Positions 1-5,870 of a stretch of DNA of 5,870 nt are shown one piece after another. The notes under the pieces are model-generated. The model did not search any database and had not been told where the DNA came from. It was given only the letters and a program-made list of their open reading frames with translations. Source of the DNA: Candidatus Heimdallarchaeota archaeon (GTDB taxonomy: Archaea; Asgardarchaeota; Heimdallarchaeia; Heimdallarchaeales; Heimdallarchaeaceae). A program made the translations under genes and the position numbers. The DNA is taken from positions 1-5,870 of the forward strand of contig JAEOTK010000192.1 of the NCBI GenBank assembly GCA_016839875.1. Direction: 5' to 3'. Position 1 is the stretch's first letter; each line of letters begins with the position of its first letter.

Positions 1-1766
1 AGGTAGATACCATAATTGTCTGCACAGGTGTTATTTATCAGGGTAGAATCTGGAGATAGAAAAAGAAAGATGCCCCCCATAATATTGAATTTACAGCTGT
101 TATCGATCAAAGTAGAATTATGAGAGTTCCATAGAGAAATATCTCCATCCCCCTCATTGTTTGTACAGGTGTTCTCTATCAAGATAGAGCTAGAAGTATC
201 ATTTAGACAAATCCCATTAGTATTAAATGAGTAGGTATTTCTTGTTATTTCAATCTCATCGGAATTCTGAATAAAAATGCCATTGCTGTTATATAGACAA
301 ATGTTGCTCGTGAGTTCAGCTAATTCAGTATTTGTGAGACTGATTCCATATTCTGTGTTATTGCAACAAGTGTTCATAGTTACAGTAGTTCTATTAGAAT
401 TTTGTAAAAGTATACCTAGATTGTTGAAAGAACAGTTGTTCTTTACTATATGATTATCTGAACCTGAAGTTCGAAGATAGATACCATTGGTATTATATAA
501 ACAAGTATTATTAGTTATAGAACAATTTGCTGTATCATAGAAATAAATACCTCGAATATTGTTCGAACAAGTATTATCTATTATCGAAGAACCCGTAGAA
601 CCGCGAGAATAAATGCCCATATATCCATTATTTGTACAAGTGTTCTCTTCCAGTTTCGAACCTTCATTTGAATACAAGTGGATGGCTATTGAATTGAACA
701 TACAAGTGTTGTCTATTAGATATATAGAATTAGAGTAATCTACATAAATTCCTGAAGGTGTATTTAGACAGGTATTATTTCTTACTGATGTTTCAAGAGA
801 GTATCTTATTGAAATTCCGTGCATATTATTATTCTCGCACAAGTTATCTAATACAGTAGAATTGCGTGAGGACAAAAGTTGGATTCCATACTCGTTTTCT
901 GTACATACATTATCTTCTACAGAAACTTCAGAGGCGTACCATACGGCGATTCCATATTTGTTGTTTGTACAGGTATTGTTAAGAACAGTAGCTGTTCCTA
1001 AAGCAACAAATCGTATATATATACCTATTTCCTGAGCATCTACAGTGCAATTTCGAACGATAAAATGCTTTGTAGTTCTATAAATGTAAATGGCACTGTA
1101 TTCCTCTGTAGTTATCTCATAGTTTTCAATGATATATGGATCTTCTTTTGTTCCTGATCCTGGAAAACCATAATCTGTGAAATTTTTATCATAAGTAATC
1201 GTTATTGGAAAATCAATACTTTGCATTGAAGAAGGTAATGGAAGACTTTCTTCAGAAGAGGGAAGACTCAACCCATCTGTTTCCGGAATCTCAGATCCCT
1301 CCAATGAATCCATATGATTATCTATTTCAGATTCTAAATCACCATTATACATGTCAAACTCTGGAGGGAAATAGTCTTCATAATCAATCTCTGGAGGGAA
1401 ATAGTCTTCATAATCAAACTCTGGAGGGAAATAGTCTTCATAATCAAACTCTGGAGGGAAATAGTCTTCATAATCAAACTCTGGAGGGAAGTAATAGTCT
1501 TCATAATCAAACTCTGGAGGGAAATAGTCTTCATAATCAAACTCTGGAGGGAAATAATCTTCATAATCAAACTCTGGAGGGAAATAGTGTTCATAATCAT
1601 AATCCTGAGGGAAGTAGTAATCTCGATAATTAGGGTTATCTCCAAATCGCTCGAAATCTTGTGATTCGTTACTTGCCGTATTTACAAATATAGTGGAAGT
1701 ACTCATCACAATTAGCGATATACATACAATAGAATAGAACCATTTCTTGATGAATTTAATTTTCAT
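1..1766 (-). CDS. Secreted right-handed beta-helix (NosD-like) surface protein with acidic-aromatic repeat array; 3' end beyond window
   Basis: The frame stays open from ATG at 1766 to the left edge (588 codons seen, no stop). Residues 1-32 form a signal peptide: Lys-rich start (MKIKFIKKW), a hydrophobic core, and likely cleavage near VNTAS. Residues 52-138 are nine tandem decapeptides of the type FPPEFDYEDY. A Ser/Glu-rich linker follows, then the family entry motif GSGTKEDPYIIENY (203-216). From about residue 235 there are 16 turns of 22-24 residues shaped NTCxxNxxGIxL...I.xN, typical of parallel beta-helix (PbH1/NosD-like) proteins. Fifteen of the 16 turns carry Cys at the same position. 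Many N-x-S/T sequons suggest glycosylation (inference). Such proteins are exported surface proteins; family members include carbohydrate-active enzymes and adhesion or structural proteins. I see no catalytic site, so the ligand is unknown. The missing C-terminus probably holds more turns and perhaps a membrane anchor. A TATA-like box lies at 1811-1820. The exact role is uncertain. Confidence 0.9.
   Translation of the reverse strand, partial: MKIKFIKKWFYSIVCISLIVMSTSTIFVNTASNESQDFERFGDNPNYRDYYFPQDYDYEHYFPPEFDYEDYFPPEFDYEDYFPPEFDYEDYYFPPEFDYEDYFPPEFDYEDYFPPEFDYEDYFPPEIDYEDYFPPEFDMYNGDLESEIDNHMDSLEGSEIPETDGLSLPSSEESLPLPSSMQSIDFPITITYDKNFTDYGFPGSGTKEDPYIIENYEITTEEYSAIYIYRTTKHFIVRNCTVDAQEIGIYIRFVALGTATVLNNTCTNNKYGIAVWYASEVSVEDNVCTENEYGIQLLSSRNSTVLDNLCENNNMHGISIRYSLETSVRNNTCLNTPSGIYVDYSNSIYLIDNTCMFNSIAIHLYSNEGSKLEENTCTNNGYMGIYSRGSTGSSIIDNTCSNNIRGIYFYDTANCSITNNTCLYNTNGIYLRTSGSDNHIVKNNCSFNNLGILLQNSNRTTVTMNTCCNNTEYGISLTNTELAELTSNICLYNSNGIFIQNSDEIEITRNTYSFNTNGICLNDTSSSILIENTCTNNEGDGDISLWNSHNSTLIDNSCKFNIMGGIFLFLSPDSTLINNTCADNYGIY
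1353..1613 (-). repeat. Tandem 30-bp repeat, nine units, coding for FPPEFDYEDY decapeptides
   Basis: On the minus strand the phenylalanine that opens each unit is at residues 52, 62, 72, 82, 93, 103, 113, 123 and 133 of the beta-helix protein. Eight units read FPPE; the first is diverged (FPQDYDYEH). One unit is 33 bp because of an extra Tyr codon (1491-1496), and one has Ile for Phe (FPPEI). The other copies are nearly identical at DNA level, differing mainly by GAC/GAT for one Asp. This points to recent expansion by slippage or recombination. Each unit has four aromatic, four acidic and two proline residues, so the segment is strongly negative and probably extended. Confidence 0.95.
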
Positions 1767-1810
1767 TTTTCTCACATTTTTAGACAAATTACTGATAATA
1801 AGCACAAAAT

Positions 1811-1820
1811 TATTTAAATC
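1811..1820 (-). promoter_or_regulatory. Candidate archaeal TATA box for the large beta-helix gene
   Basis: The minus strand reads GATTTAAATA, preceded by purine-rich ACTAAA that could act as a BRE. It is centred about 49 bases before the ATG at 1766. With the usual 25-base spacing, transcription would start near 1790 and leave a leader of about 24 bases. Just before the ATG, TGTGAG is only a weak match to a Shine-Dalgarno sequence. Confidence 0.5.
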
Positions 1821-1922
1821 TTTAGTGAGTATTTTTTCGATAAACAGGCTTAAAATGAATTCTGTGAGACTTTAAGCAACTTTTTCTTACCTCAATGATT
1901 TTTTTCACTAGCCTTACTCATA

Positions 1923-1944
1923 CAAAAAACAATTTGATTGTTTT
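1923..1944 (-). terminator. Possible hairpin terminator after the 73-residue gene
   Basis: Arms at 1926-1933 (aaaacaat) and 1937-1944 (attgtttt) pair perfectly over 8 bp around a 3-base loop. On the minus strand the second arm runs into a short T tract. It lies 34 bases after the stop of the small gene at 1979 and well before the promoter of the next gene, which fits a transcript end. The stem is all weak A/T pairs apart from one G-C, and archaeal termination often relies on the T tract alone. Confidence 0.4.
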
Positions 1945-1978
1945 ATTTATTGGATTCTAATGGCAAATGAAATTACAA

Positions 1979-2200
1979 TTAGAAGAAACTATCCAAAGCT
2001 GATTGGTCTTTTTTTCTCATAAAATCTTTCAGTTCCTTTTCTTTCTGTTTGATGAACCATTTCTTAATTCTTCTATCAGAACCGACAACAGATTTAGGAA
2101 CCCATATTTCTGCATCTGTGAAATTCTCTATTTTAGCTAGATAAGCTTTCTCCGTTTCTAAATCAACTTCTCCTAACTTGTATTTGGAATAGTCACTCAT
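1979..2200 (-). CDS. Small soluble protein of unknown function, 73 residues
   Basis: I do not recognise this protein with certainty. It has no signal peptide or membrane segment. Residues 14-40 look like a short beta-rich unit (ETEKAYLAKI, then AEIWVPKSVV). Residues 43-65 form a Lys/Glu-rich helix (RIKKWFIKQKEKELKDFMRK), and the tail ends in SALDSFF. The 'EKAxL...xxWxPKS' pattern resembles, from memory only, small phage- or plasmid-associated proteins of unknown function; a profile search is needed to test that. The gene starts 47 bases after the stop of the upstream beta-helix gene on the same strand. It has its own TATA-like box at 2223-2232, about 27 bases before the ATG, suggesting a leaderless mRNA. 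That spacing and a sensible amphipathic composition support a real gene, but the short length leaves doubt. Confidence 0.65.
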   Translation of the reverse strand: MSDYSKYKLGEVDLETEKAYLAKIENFTDAEIWVPKSVVGSDRRIKKWFIKQKEKELKDFMRKKDQSALDSFF

Positions 2201-2222
2201 CTCAATAATCTAGAGAGCCTTG

Positions 2223-2232
2223 AATATAAAAA
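2223..2232 (-). promoter_or_regulatory. Candidate TATA box and T-rich tract before the 73-residue gene
   Basis: The minus strand reads TTTTTATATT centred about 27 bases before the ATG at 2200, the spacing expected for a leaderless archaeal transcript. The T-rich run around it (2225-2243) lies just after the stop of the upstream beta-helix gene and could also serve as that gene's T-tract terminator, so the same bases may have two roles. Confidence 0.4.
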
Positions 2233-2247
2233 CAACAAAAATCATTC

Positions 2248-3147
2248 TTAATTATTCTTGGTTCTCAACCGTTTTAGTTTAATAAATGCAAGCATAACGA
2301 AAAAAGCAACTAAGATAAGTGTTCTTTCACTAGATACCTTCCTTATTTCTTCTTTTAACGGATAAGGATCTGTAGCATCTGCATAACCATCCACTTCGTA
2401 TTCATCAGAATCTAGGTTTGACCAATAATTACCTTTCAGTGTAGATGGATTATACCATTTGTTGCTTTTTCCTTCATCGAATGCTTGAGACTTCCAACTA
2501 GTGCCATTATAATTAGAGAGAAAATGATTCTCATAAATCAAATTAGTTTCTGAATAAAACAGAATTCCATTGTTTATACTGATACCATATTTTTCATTTT
2601 CCTTAATTATATTATCATAAATCGTGTTATTACTTGATTCAATTAGAAATATTCCATATTGGCTTCTGGTGCAGGTGTTATTGCGAATAATGTTTTGATT
2701 ACTTGTAACTAATTTTACACCCATATCTTCATTGTTCTCAAGAAAGTTATTTTGAACTACTACATCTTCTGTATCTTGTAATACAATCCCATCCATTCCT
2801 TTACGGATTCTATTATTGGTGATTGTAACTCCTCCATCTGTAACACCTAGAATTTGTATTCCTATTCCTTCTACCATAATATCACAATTTCTTATTATAC
2901 AATGCTTAGTGACATTAGTAATTCTTATTCCAGATATTGAATCAGAGATAGAAAGGTCTTCAAGAATAAAGGGATTGGATTCTGTTCCTTCCCCAGCCAA
3001 ACCCAGTGTAATAAAATCCTCATTTTGAGAGATATAGATAGAAAAGGAATCTAGTTCTTCTCTTTTGTAAATATGTTGTAAAGGAAACCAAATCCCTACC
3101 CCAAGAATAATACAAATGCCTACAACAACAATCTGTTTCTTATTCAT
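2248..3147 (-). CDS. Membrane-anchored NosD-like right-handed beta-helix protein, 299 residues
   Basis: Residues 5-23 form a hydrophobic signal or signal-anchor segment. The family entry motif is at 52-67 (GEGTESNPFILEDLSI), followed by parallel beta-helix turns at about 75-213 with recurring IxNN and GIxL patterns. The closing module typical of archaeal NosD-like proteins is at 220-265: SQAFDEG, KWYNP, GNYWSN and VDGYADATDPYPL. A C-terminal membrane helix spans about 275-291 with a basic tail (KLKRLRTKNN). The predicted form is an extracytoplasmic beta-helix held at the membrane with its tail in the cytoplasm. The first turn (TKHCIIRNC) matches that of the larger beta-helix protein downstream (TKHFIVRNC), so the two are related. 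Only two turns keep the Cys seen throughout the larger one. The ligand is unknown, and I see no evidence for the copper role of true NosD. The start is supported by the TATA-like box at 3179-3186. Confidence 0.9.
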   Translation of the reverse strand: MNKKQIVVVGICIILGVGIWFPLQHIYKREELDSFSIYISQNEDFITLGLAGEGTESNPFILEDLSISDSISGIRITNVTKHCIIRNCDIMVEGIGIQILGVTDGGVTITNNRIRKGMDGIVLQDTEDVVVQNNFLENNEDMGVKLVTSNQNIIRNNTCTRSQYGIFLIESSNNTIYDNIIKENEKYGISINNGILFYSETNLIYENHFLSNYNGTSWKSQAFDEGKSNKWYNPSTLKGNYWSNLDSDEYEVDGYADATDPYPLKEEIRKVSSERTLILVAFFVMLAFIKLKRLRTKNN

Positions 3148-3178
3148 TCTATCTCGATTAGATAATAAGACAAATAAC

Positions 3179-3186
3179 TTATAAAC
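3179..3186 (-). promoter_or_regulatory. Candidate TATA box for the membrane-anchored beta-helix gene
   Basis: The minus strand reads GTTTATAA, centred about 35 bases before the ATG at 3147, giving a predicted leader of roughly 10 bases. It shares the 115-base divergent spacer with the plus-strand fusion gene's promoter, the two boxes lying about 55 bases apart, so one regulator could act on both (inference). Confidence 0.4.
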
Positions 3187-3232
3187 TCGAGAAAAGGGGA
3201 CTTACTTCATAATTTCATTTCAAAATGCTGTG

Positions 3233-3240
3233 TATTTATA
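3233..3240 (+). promoter_or_regulatory. Candidate TATA box for the membrane-HTH-LAGLIDADG gene, implying a leaderless mRNA
   Basis: TATTTATA is centred 26-27 bases before the ATG at 3263, which puts the expected transcription start at or next to that ATG. This argues against the upstream in-frame GTG at 3230, which lies just before the box and would not be in the transcript. The ATG choice also gives a clean signal peptide (MKKRYALLIILVLFF). Confidence 0.5.
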
Positions 3241-3262
3241 TTTTCATCTTACTAGAATACAA

Positions 3263-5569
3263 ATGAAGAAAAGATATGCGTTATTGATTATTTTAGTGCT
3301 ATTCTTTACTTCAACAAAGACTGTTAAAAGCTCTGCAGAGGACATTGTGATTCAGAAGTTTGAGTTTTATCAAGAGTATCATGAAGTTTTTGTTTACTTC
3401 GAAGGAATACATTTACCTATTGGTTTTCATGTATGGTTCAATAATGTTGAGATAACCCCTGATTGCACAATTCAGGATGAAAGTATTTTTTCTGACTTAA
3501 AGATACTGGTTATTAGAACTCCCAATGAAGTAGGAAATCATAATGTTACTATTTCCTTCTACGATCACTCATTCATCAAATCTTTCACAGTTTTCATCGA
3601 CTATTATGGAACTACATTTAATTCAAAGGATCTTTTCACATTTTTAGCAATTTTTGTTGGAATTCTTCTACTAAACATCATTCTCTCTCTTTTCACATTT
3701 AGAAGAAAAACAGGATTATTTTCTGCAGAGCATATGACCTCTACTGATGAAGAAAGAAAATCAAAATGGTTGATAATGATGATAGCTTCCTCAGTGCTTC
3801 TTCTTTATTATTCTTTTAATCCTTTTTTCTATTATCCTCAAGTAACTAATTTTACTTTATCTGAGTTTCTCAAGTATTTTGACTCAATTACTCTGGGGTT
3901 GCTTGCTGGTGCTGTATTAAAATTCATTTATCACTTCATTCTTTCTATAATTGGTTTTTCAAGAAAATCCAAAAATCTTGGGGGATCAAAGAAAATTGGT
4001 TTTTTGAATTATTGTTTCAGGAGTATGGTTACTGGCATCGAACCAGATATTGATAAGATTTCTAAGAAAAAGAGGTCTTCTGTATTTTTCATTGTAACAT
4101 TTCCACTTCTATGCATTTTTACCGCTGCTCAGAGAATCTCTGTAATGTTATTTCTTACAGCGATGTATGATTACTTTCCTAGAAACTTTATGTTGGTCTT
4201 AGATGAAGTTCCTGCTAACACATTGATTTCTTCCTTTAAATTGCCTTATGAAGTGTTTTACTCGCTTTTTCTAATTTGCCTTATTATGGGGTGTTTACTC
4301 TTTGTTTTCAAATTCTTTCCACTCTTACTATCAGGAAAAATGAAAAGAGAAGGTGATAAGATAGATAGAAGAAATGTGAGTCTTGGAATTGATTCACAAC
4401 AAAGCTACAGGGGATTAGAATCTTTCTCCGATAATAGCAAGGTGAACATAAAACAAGATTCTATAGAGTCAGACATAGATGAGAGCCAAATTTCTCAAAC
4501 GGAAAATATAAGCGGAACTGAGAGAATAAGCTCAAATCAACTAGATTTGGTTAAATCATACATTGGGGAATTAAAGGGATTGAAAGCTATAGGACGCGAA
4601 ATAAAAAGTGATCCAAGGACATTTAAGAAAGAAATTACATCACTTGGAATTGAAGTCCCTTATCCAGGATCTATTTGGACCAAATTCACTCAGCATCTAA
4701 ATGGTAGATTCTACAAACCTGTTCCCAAACAGTTAGAAGAGATAATTGTAGGTTCTCTGTTAGGAGATGCTCAAATAAGATTACAAAGCAAAAGCAAGGA
4801 ACACAGAAATAATCCTACTATACAGCAATATCGCTTAACCCTAGATAAAATTGAAATGATTAGAGAGAAAGCAAAAAATAGACAACAGCTAAATAAAACT
4901 GAAATACTGTTTTGGAATTATGCAGTAGATCTAATCAAAAGAACAAATACTGCAAATTTTAGAATTCATAAGTCAATTTTTGAATTAGAATGGGTAAAAT
5001 TCCTTAAGGATATCTTCACTAAATACATAGACTTGACAACATATGTAAAACCGTTAAACTATCCCAGTTCTAAATGGACATGTGGTTTTGATACTTCTTC
5101 ATCAATTCAGATGTTTGAATTGTGGAAGAATTGGTATATAAGAAAATACAACAAAAACATAAAGATATTACCTCTTATTACAGAAATAACACCAAACATT
5201 CTTCTTCACTGGTATGTGGATGACGGATATATGTCAGGATCAGATATTTCCCTTAGTTCTCAAGCTTTTAGTTTAGAAGAAAACCAGAAATTGGTAAAAT
5301 TGTTGAGAGAAAAGAACATAGAATGTAAAATCCGTTTTCATCATAAAAAACCGTTTATTAACATATCAGCTAAGAAGGATAATAAGGAAGTATTCTTTGG
5401 ATTTATGGAACAAGCTAAATATTACGAAGAATCAAAAAAATTCTTCTTGCACAAATTTACTAATTCGATTACAAAAAGTGAATGGAGAATAGAACTACTG
5501 CAAAAACATCCAGAATTTAACATAAAAAGCAATGAAGCAAGAAAGACATTAGAATCAGAATTGATATAA
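3263..5569 (+). CDS. Membrane protein fused to helix-turn-helix and LAGLIDADG homing-endonuclease domain, 768 residues
   Basis: Numbering is from ATG 3263. Residues 1-25 are a signal peptide. Residues 27-115 form a beta-rich ectodomain, perhaps Ig-like, with one sequon (NVT). Predicted membrane helices lie at about 125-146, 169-189, 208-231, 274-300 and 332-356. Basic loops (RRK, KKKR, KMKR) place both 147-168 and everything after 357 in the cytoplasm. A Ser/Asp/Glu-rich linker (357-425) leads to a helix-turn-helix (427-464, with LKAIGREIKSDPRTFKKEI). The LAGLIDADG domain follows (about 490-720). Its first motif is IIVGSLLGDA (494-503) and its second is ILLHWYVDDGY (646-656). Both catalytic acids (D502; D653/D654) are present, as are an expected 'NFRIHKS' block and 'LPLITEITPN' before motif 2. 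It resembles the LAGLIDADG_2 family, which cleaves long DNA sites as a pseudo-dimer. HTH-LAGLIDADG proteins are usually free-standing and soluble, so the membrane half is the odd part. No frameshift is seen. The endonuclease call is firm; the role of the whole is unknown. Confidence 0.85.
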   Translation: MKKRYALLIILVLFFTSTKTVKSSAEDIVIQKFEFYQEYHEVFVYFEGIHLPIGFHVWFNNVEITPDCTIQDESIFSDLKILVIRTPNEVGNHNVTISFYDHSFIKSFTVFIDYYGTTFNSKDLFTFLAIFVGILLLNIILSLFTFRRKTGLFSAEHMTSTDEERKSKWLIMMIASSVLLLYYSFNPFFYYPQVTNFTLSEFLKYFDSITLGLLAGAVLKFIYHFILSIIGFSRKSKNLGGSKKIGFLNYCFRSMVTGIEPDIDKISKKKRSSVFFIVTFPLLCIFTAAQRISVMLFLTAMYDYFPRNFMLVLDEVPANTLISSFKLPYEVFYSLFLICLIMGCLLFVFKFFPLLLSGKMKREGDKIDRRNVSLGIDSQQSYRGLESFSDNSKVNIKQDSIESDIDESQISQTENISGTERISSNQLDLVKSYIGELKGLKAIGREIKSDPRTFKKEITSLGIEVPYPGSIWTKFTQHLNGRFYKPVPKQLEEIIVGSLLGDAQIRLQSKSKEHRNNPTIQQYRLTLDKIEMIREKAKNRQQLNKTEILFWNYAVDLIKRTNTANFRIHKSIFELEWVKFLKDIFTKYIDLTTYVKPLNYPSSKWTCGFDTSSSIQMFELWKNWYIRKYNKNIKILPLITEITPNILLHWYVDDGYMSGSDISLSSQAFSLEENQKLVKLLREKNIECKIRFHHKKPFINISAKKDNKEVFFGFMEQAKYYEESKKFFLHKFTNSITKSEWRIELLQKHPEFNIKSNEARKTLESELI

Positions 5570-5573
5570 AAAT

Positions 5574-5605
5574 AAAGAAGAGGGGATTACCCTCACCTAT
5601 TCTTT
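5574..5605. terminator. Possible hairpin between convergent genes
   Basis: An inner stem pairs gaggg (5580-5584) with ccctc (5590-5594) over a 5-base loop. An outer stem pairs aaagaa (5574-5579) with ttcttt (5600-5605) across a 5-base bulge. It spans the 23-base gap between the plus-strand stop at 5569 and the dikinase stop at 5593-5595, and overlaps the dikinase 3' end. A role in ending both transcripts is possible, but there is no clear T tract. Confidence 0.25.
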
Positions 5606-5870
5606 AGTGTAGCATGAGCTGCAGAAAGACGAGCTATTGGCACGCGGTAGGGAGAACAAGAAACATAGTCTAGACCTATACGATAGCAGAAATCTATGGA
5701 TCTTGGATCCCCCCCATGTTCACCACATAGACCACATTCTAGTCCAGGTTGTGCTTCTCTTCCTTCATCTACACACATCTTCATCAATCTTCCCACACCT
5801 TCTTCTTCAATAGAGACAAAAGGATCGTGATCTATTATCCCCTTTTCCATATATTTTGAGATGAATGGAC
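5593..5870 (-). CDS. ppdK: Pyruvate, phosphate dikinase, C-terminal 91 residues; 5' part beyond window
   Basis: The frame is open from the right edge to a TGA at 5593-5595, so the Met at 5848-5850 is internal, not a start. The visible part is the very C-terminal end of the PEP/pyruvate-binding TIM barrel. It contains DPFVSIEEEGVGRL, GLCGEHGGDP, IDFCYRIGLDYVSCSPYRVP and the terminal helix IARLSAAHATL. The Cys of CGEHGG matches the catalytic acid/base cysteine of known dikinases (Cys831 of the Clostridium symbiosum enzyme). The enzyme is cytosolic and interconverts pyruvate, ATP and phosphate with PEP, AMP and pyrophosphate, serving glycolysis or gluconeogenesis in many archaea. PEP synthase also has a related C-terminus, but GLDYVSCSPYRVPIARL is characteristic of the dikinase. 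Nothing in the visible part is broken. It converges on the endonuclease fusion with a 23-base gap, so the two are not in an operon. Confidence 0.95.
   Translation of the reverse strand, partial: PFISKYMEKGIIDHDPFVSIEEEGVGRLMKMCVDEGREAQPGLECGLCGEHGGDPRSIDFCYRIGLDYVSCSPYRVPIARLSAAHATLKNR

Larger units (their letters stand above)
1767..1978. other. Intergenic spacer of 212 bases
   Basis: This stretch holds the possible terminator at 1923-1944 and the TATA-like box at 1811-1820. The rest is AT-rich with no reading frame longer than a few codons on the minus strand and no recognisable RNA gene. Confidence 0.6.

Noticed and set aside
1353..1613. CRISPR array
   Set aside because: Units are directly adjacent with no unique spacers, and they encode a peptide repeat in a larger open frame.
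1205..1633. Plus-strand open frame with LEGNSLHNQT repeats
   Set aside because: The 30-bp repeat is a multiple of three, so several frames stay open through it. The minus-strand frame has a signal peptide, a recognised fold and a promoter; this one starts at TTG and has none.
1334..1645. Second minus-strand frame through the repeat (MKTISLQSLI units)
   Set aside because: It is a shadow of the same 30-bp array, out of frame with the beta-helix gene and lacking any start signal.
2816..3028. Plus-strand 70-residue open frame
   Set aside because: It lies fully inside and antisense to the membrane-anchored beta-helix gene, with no promoter or recognisable domain.
3230..3262. GTG at 3230 as the start of the fusion gene
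   Set aside because: The TATA-like box lies inside this extension, and the ATG at 3263 gives a leaderless start and a standard signal peptide.
4740..5440. Intein in the membrane protein
   Set aside because: There is no Hint splicing domain: no N-terminal Cys/Ser block, no TxxH block and no C-terminal His-Asn junction, and the protein ends with the endonuclease region instead of returning to a host sequence.
5593..5850. Complete 85-residue protein starting at 5850
   Set aside because: The frame continues upstream to the edge with residues PFISKY that fit pyruvate, phosphate dikinase, so this Met is internal.

Overview
The window looks like a piece of an AT-rich archaeal genome, most plausibly an Asgard archaeon or a similar lineage. 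This is an inference from gene content and promoters. AT-rich TATA-like boxes sit about 25-50 bases before the starts, two genes look leaderless, and two surface proteins have the NosD-like parallel beta-helix design common in Asgard and some euryarchaeal genomes. I see no rRNA, tRNA, CRISPR array, insertion sequence or replication origin.

Layout, left to right: (1) A large minus-strand gene starts at 1766 and runs off the left edge. It encodes a secreted beta-helix protein with an N-terminal array of nine acidic-aromatic decapeptides and a ladder of cysteines, one per helix turn. (2) A 212-base spacer holds that gene's promoter and a hairpin that may end the upstream transcript. (3) A 73-residue minus-strand protein of unknown function (1979-2200). 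(4) A second, shorter beta-helix protein with membrane segments at both ends (2248-3147, minus). (5) A 115-base divergent promoter region. (6) A long plus-strand gene (3263-5569) that joins a signal peptide, a beta-rich ectodomain, five predicted membrane helices, an acidic linker, a helix-turn-helix and a complete two-motif LAGLIDADG endonuclease domain in one uninterrupted frame. (7) Convergent to it, the C-terminal end of pyruvate, phosphate dikinase (5593-5870, minus), cut by the right edge.

The three minus-strand genes on the left may be partly co-transcribed, but each has a candidate TATA box. The two beta-helix proteins share the opening of their helix and belong to one family, so 1-3147 reads as a cell-surface cluster. 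The membrane-HTH-LAGLIDADG fusion is the most unusual item. Its predicted topology puts the DNA-binding and nuclease part in the cytoplasm, so it could be a membrane-tethered DNA-acting protein, or a homing endonuclease gene captured in frame by a membrane-protein gene. The dikinase is a metabolic gene with no evident link to the rest.
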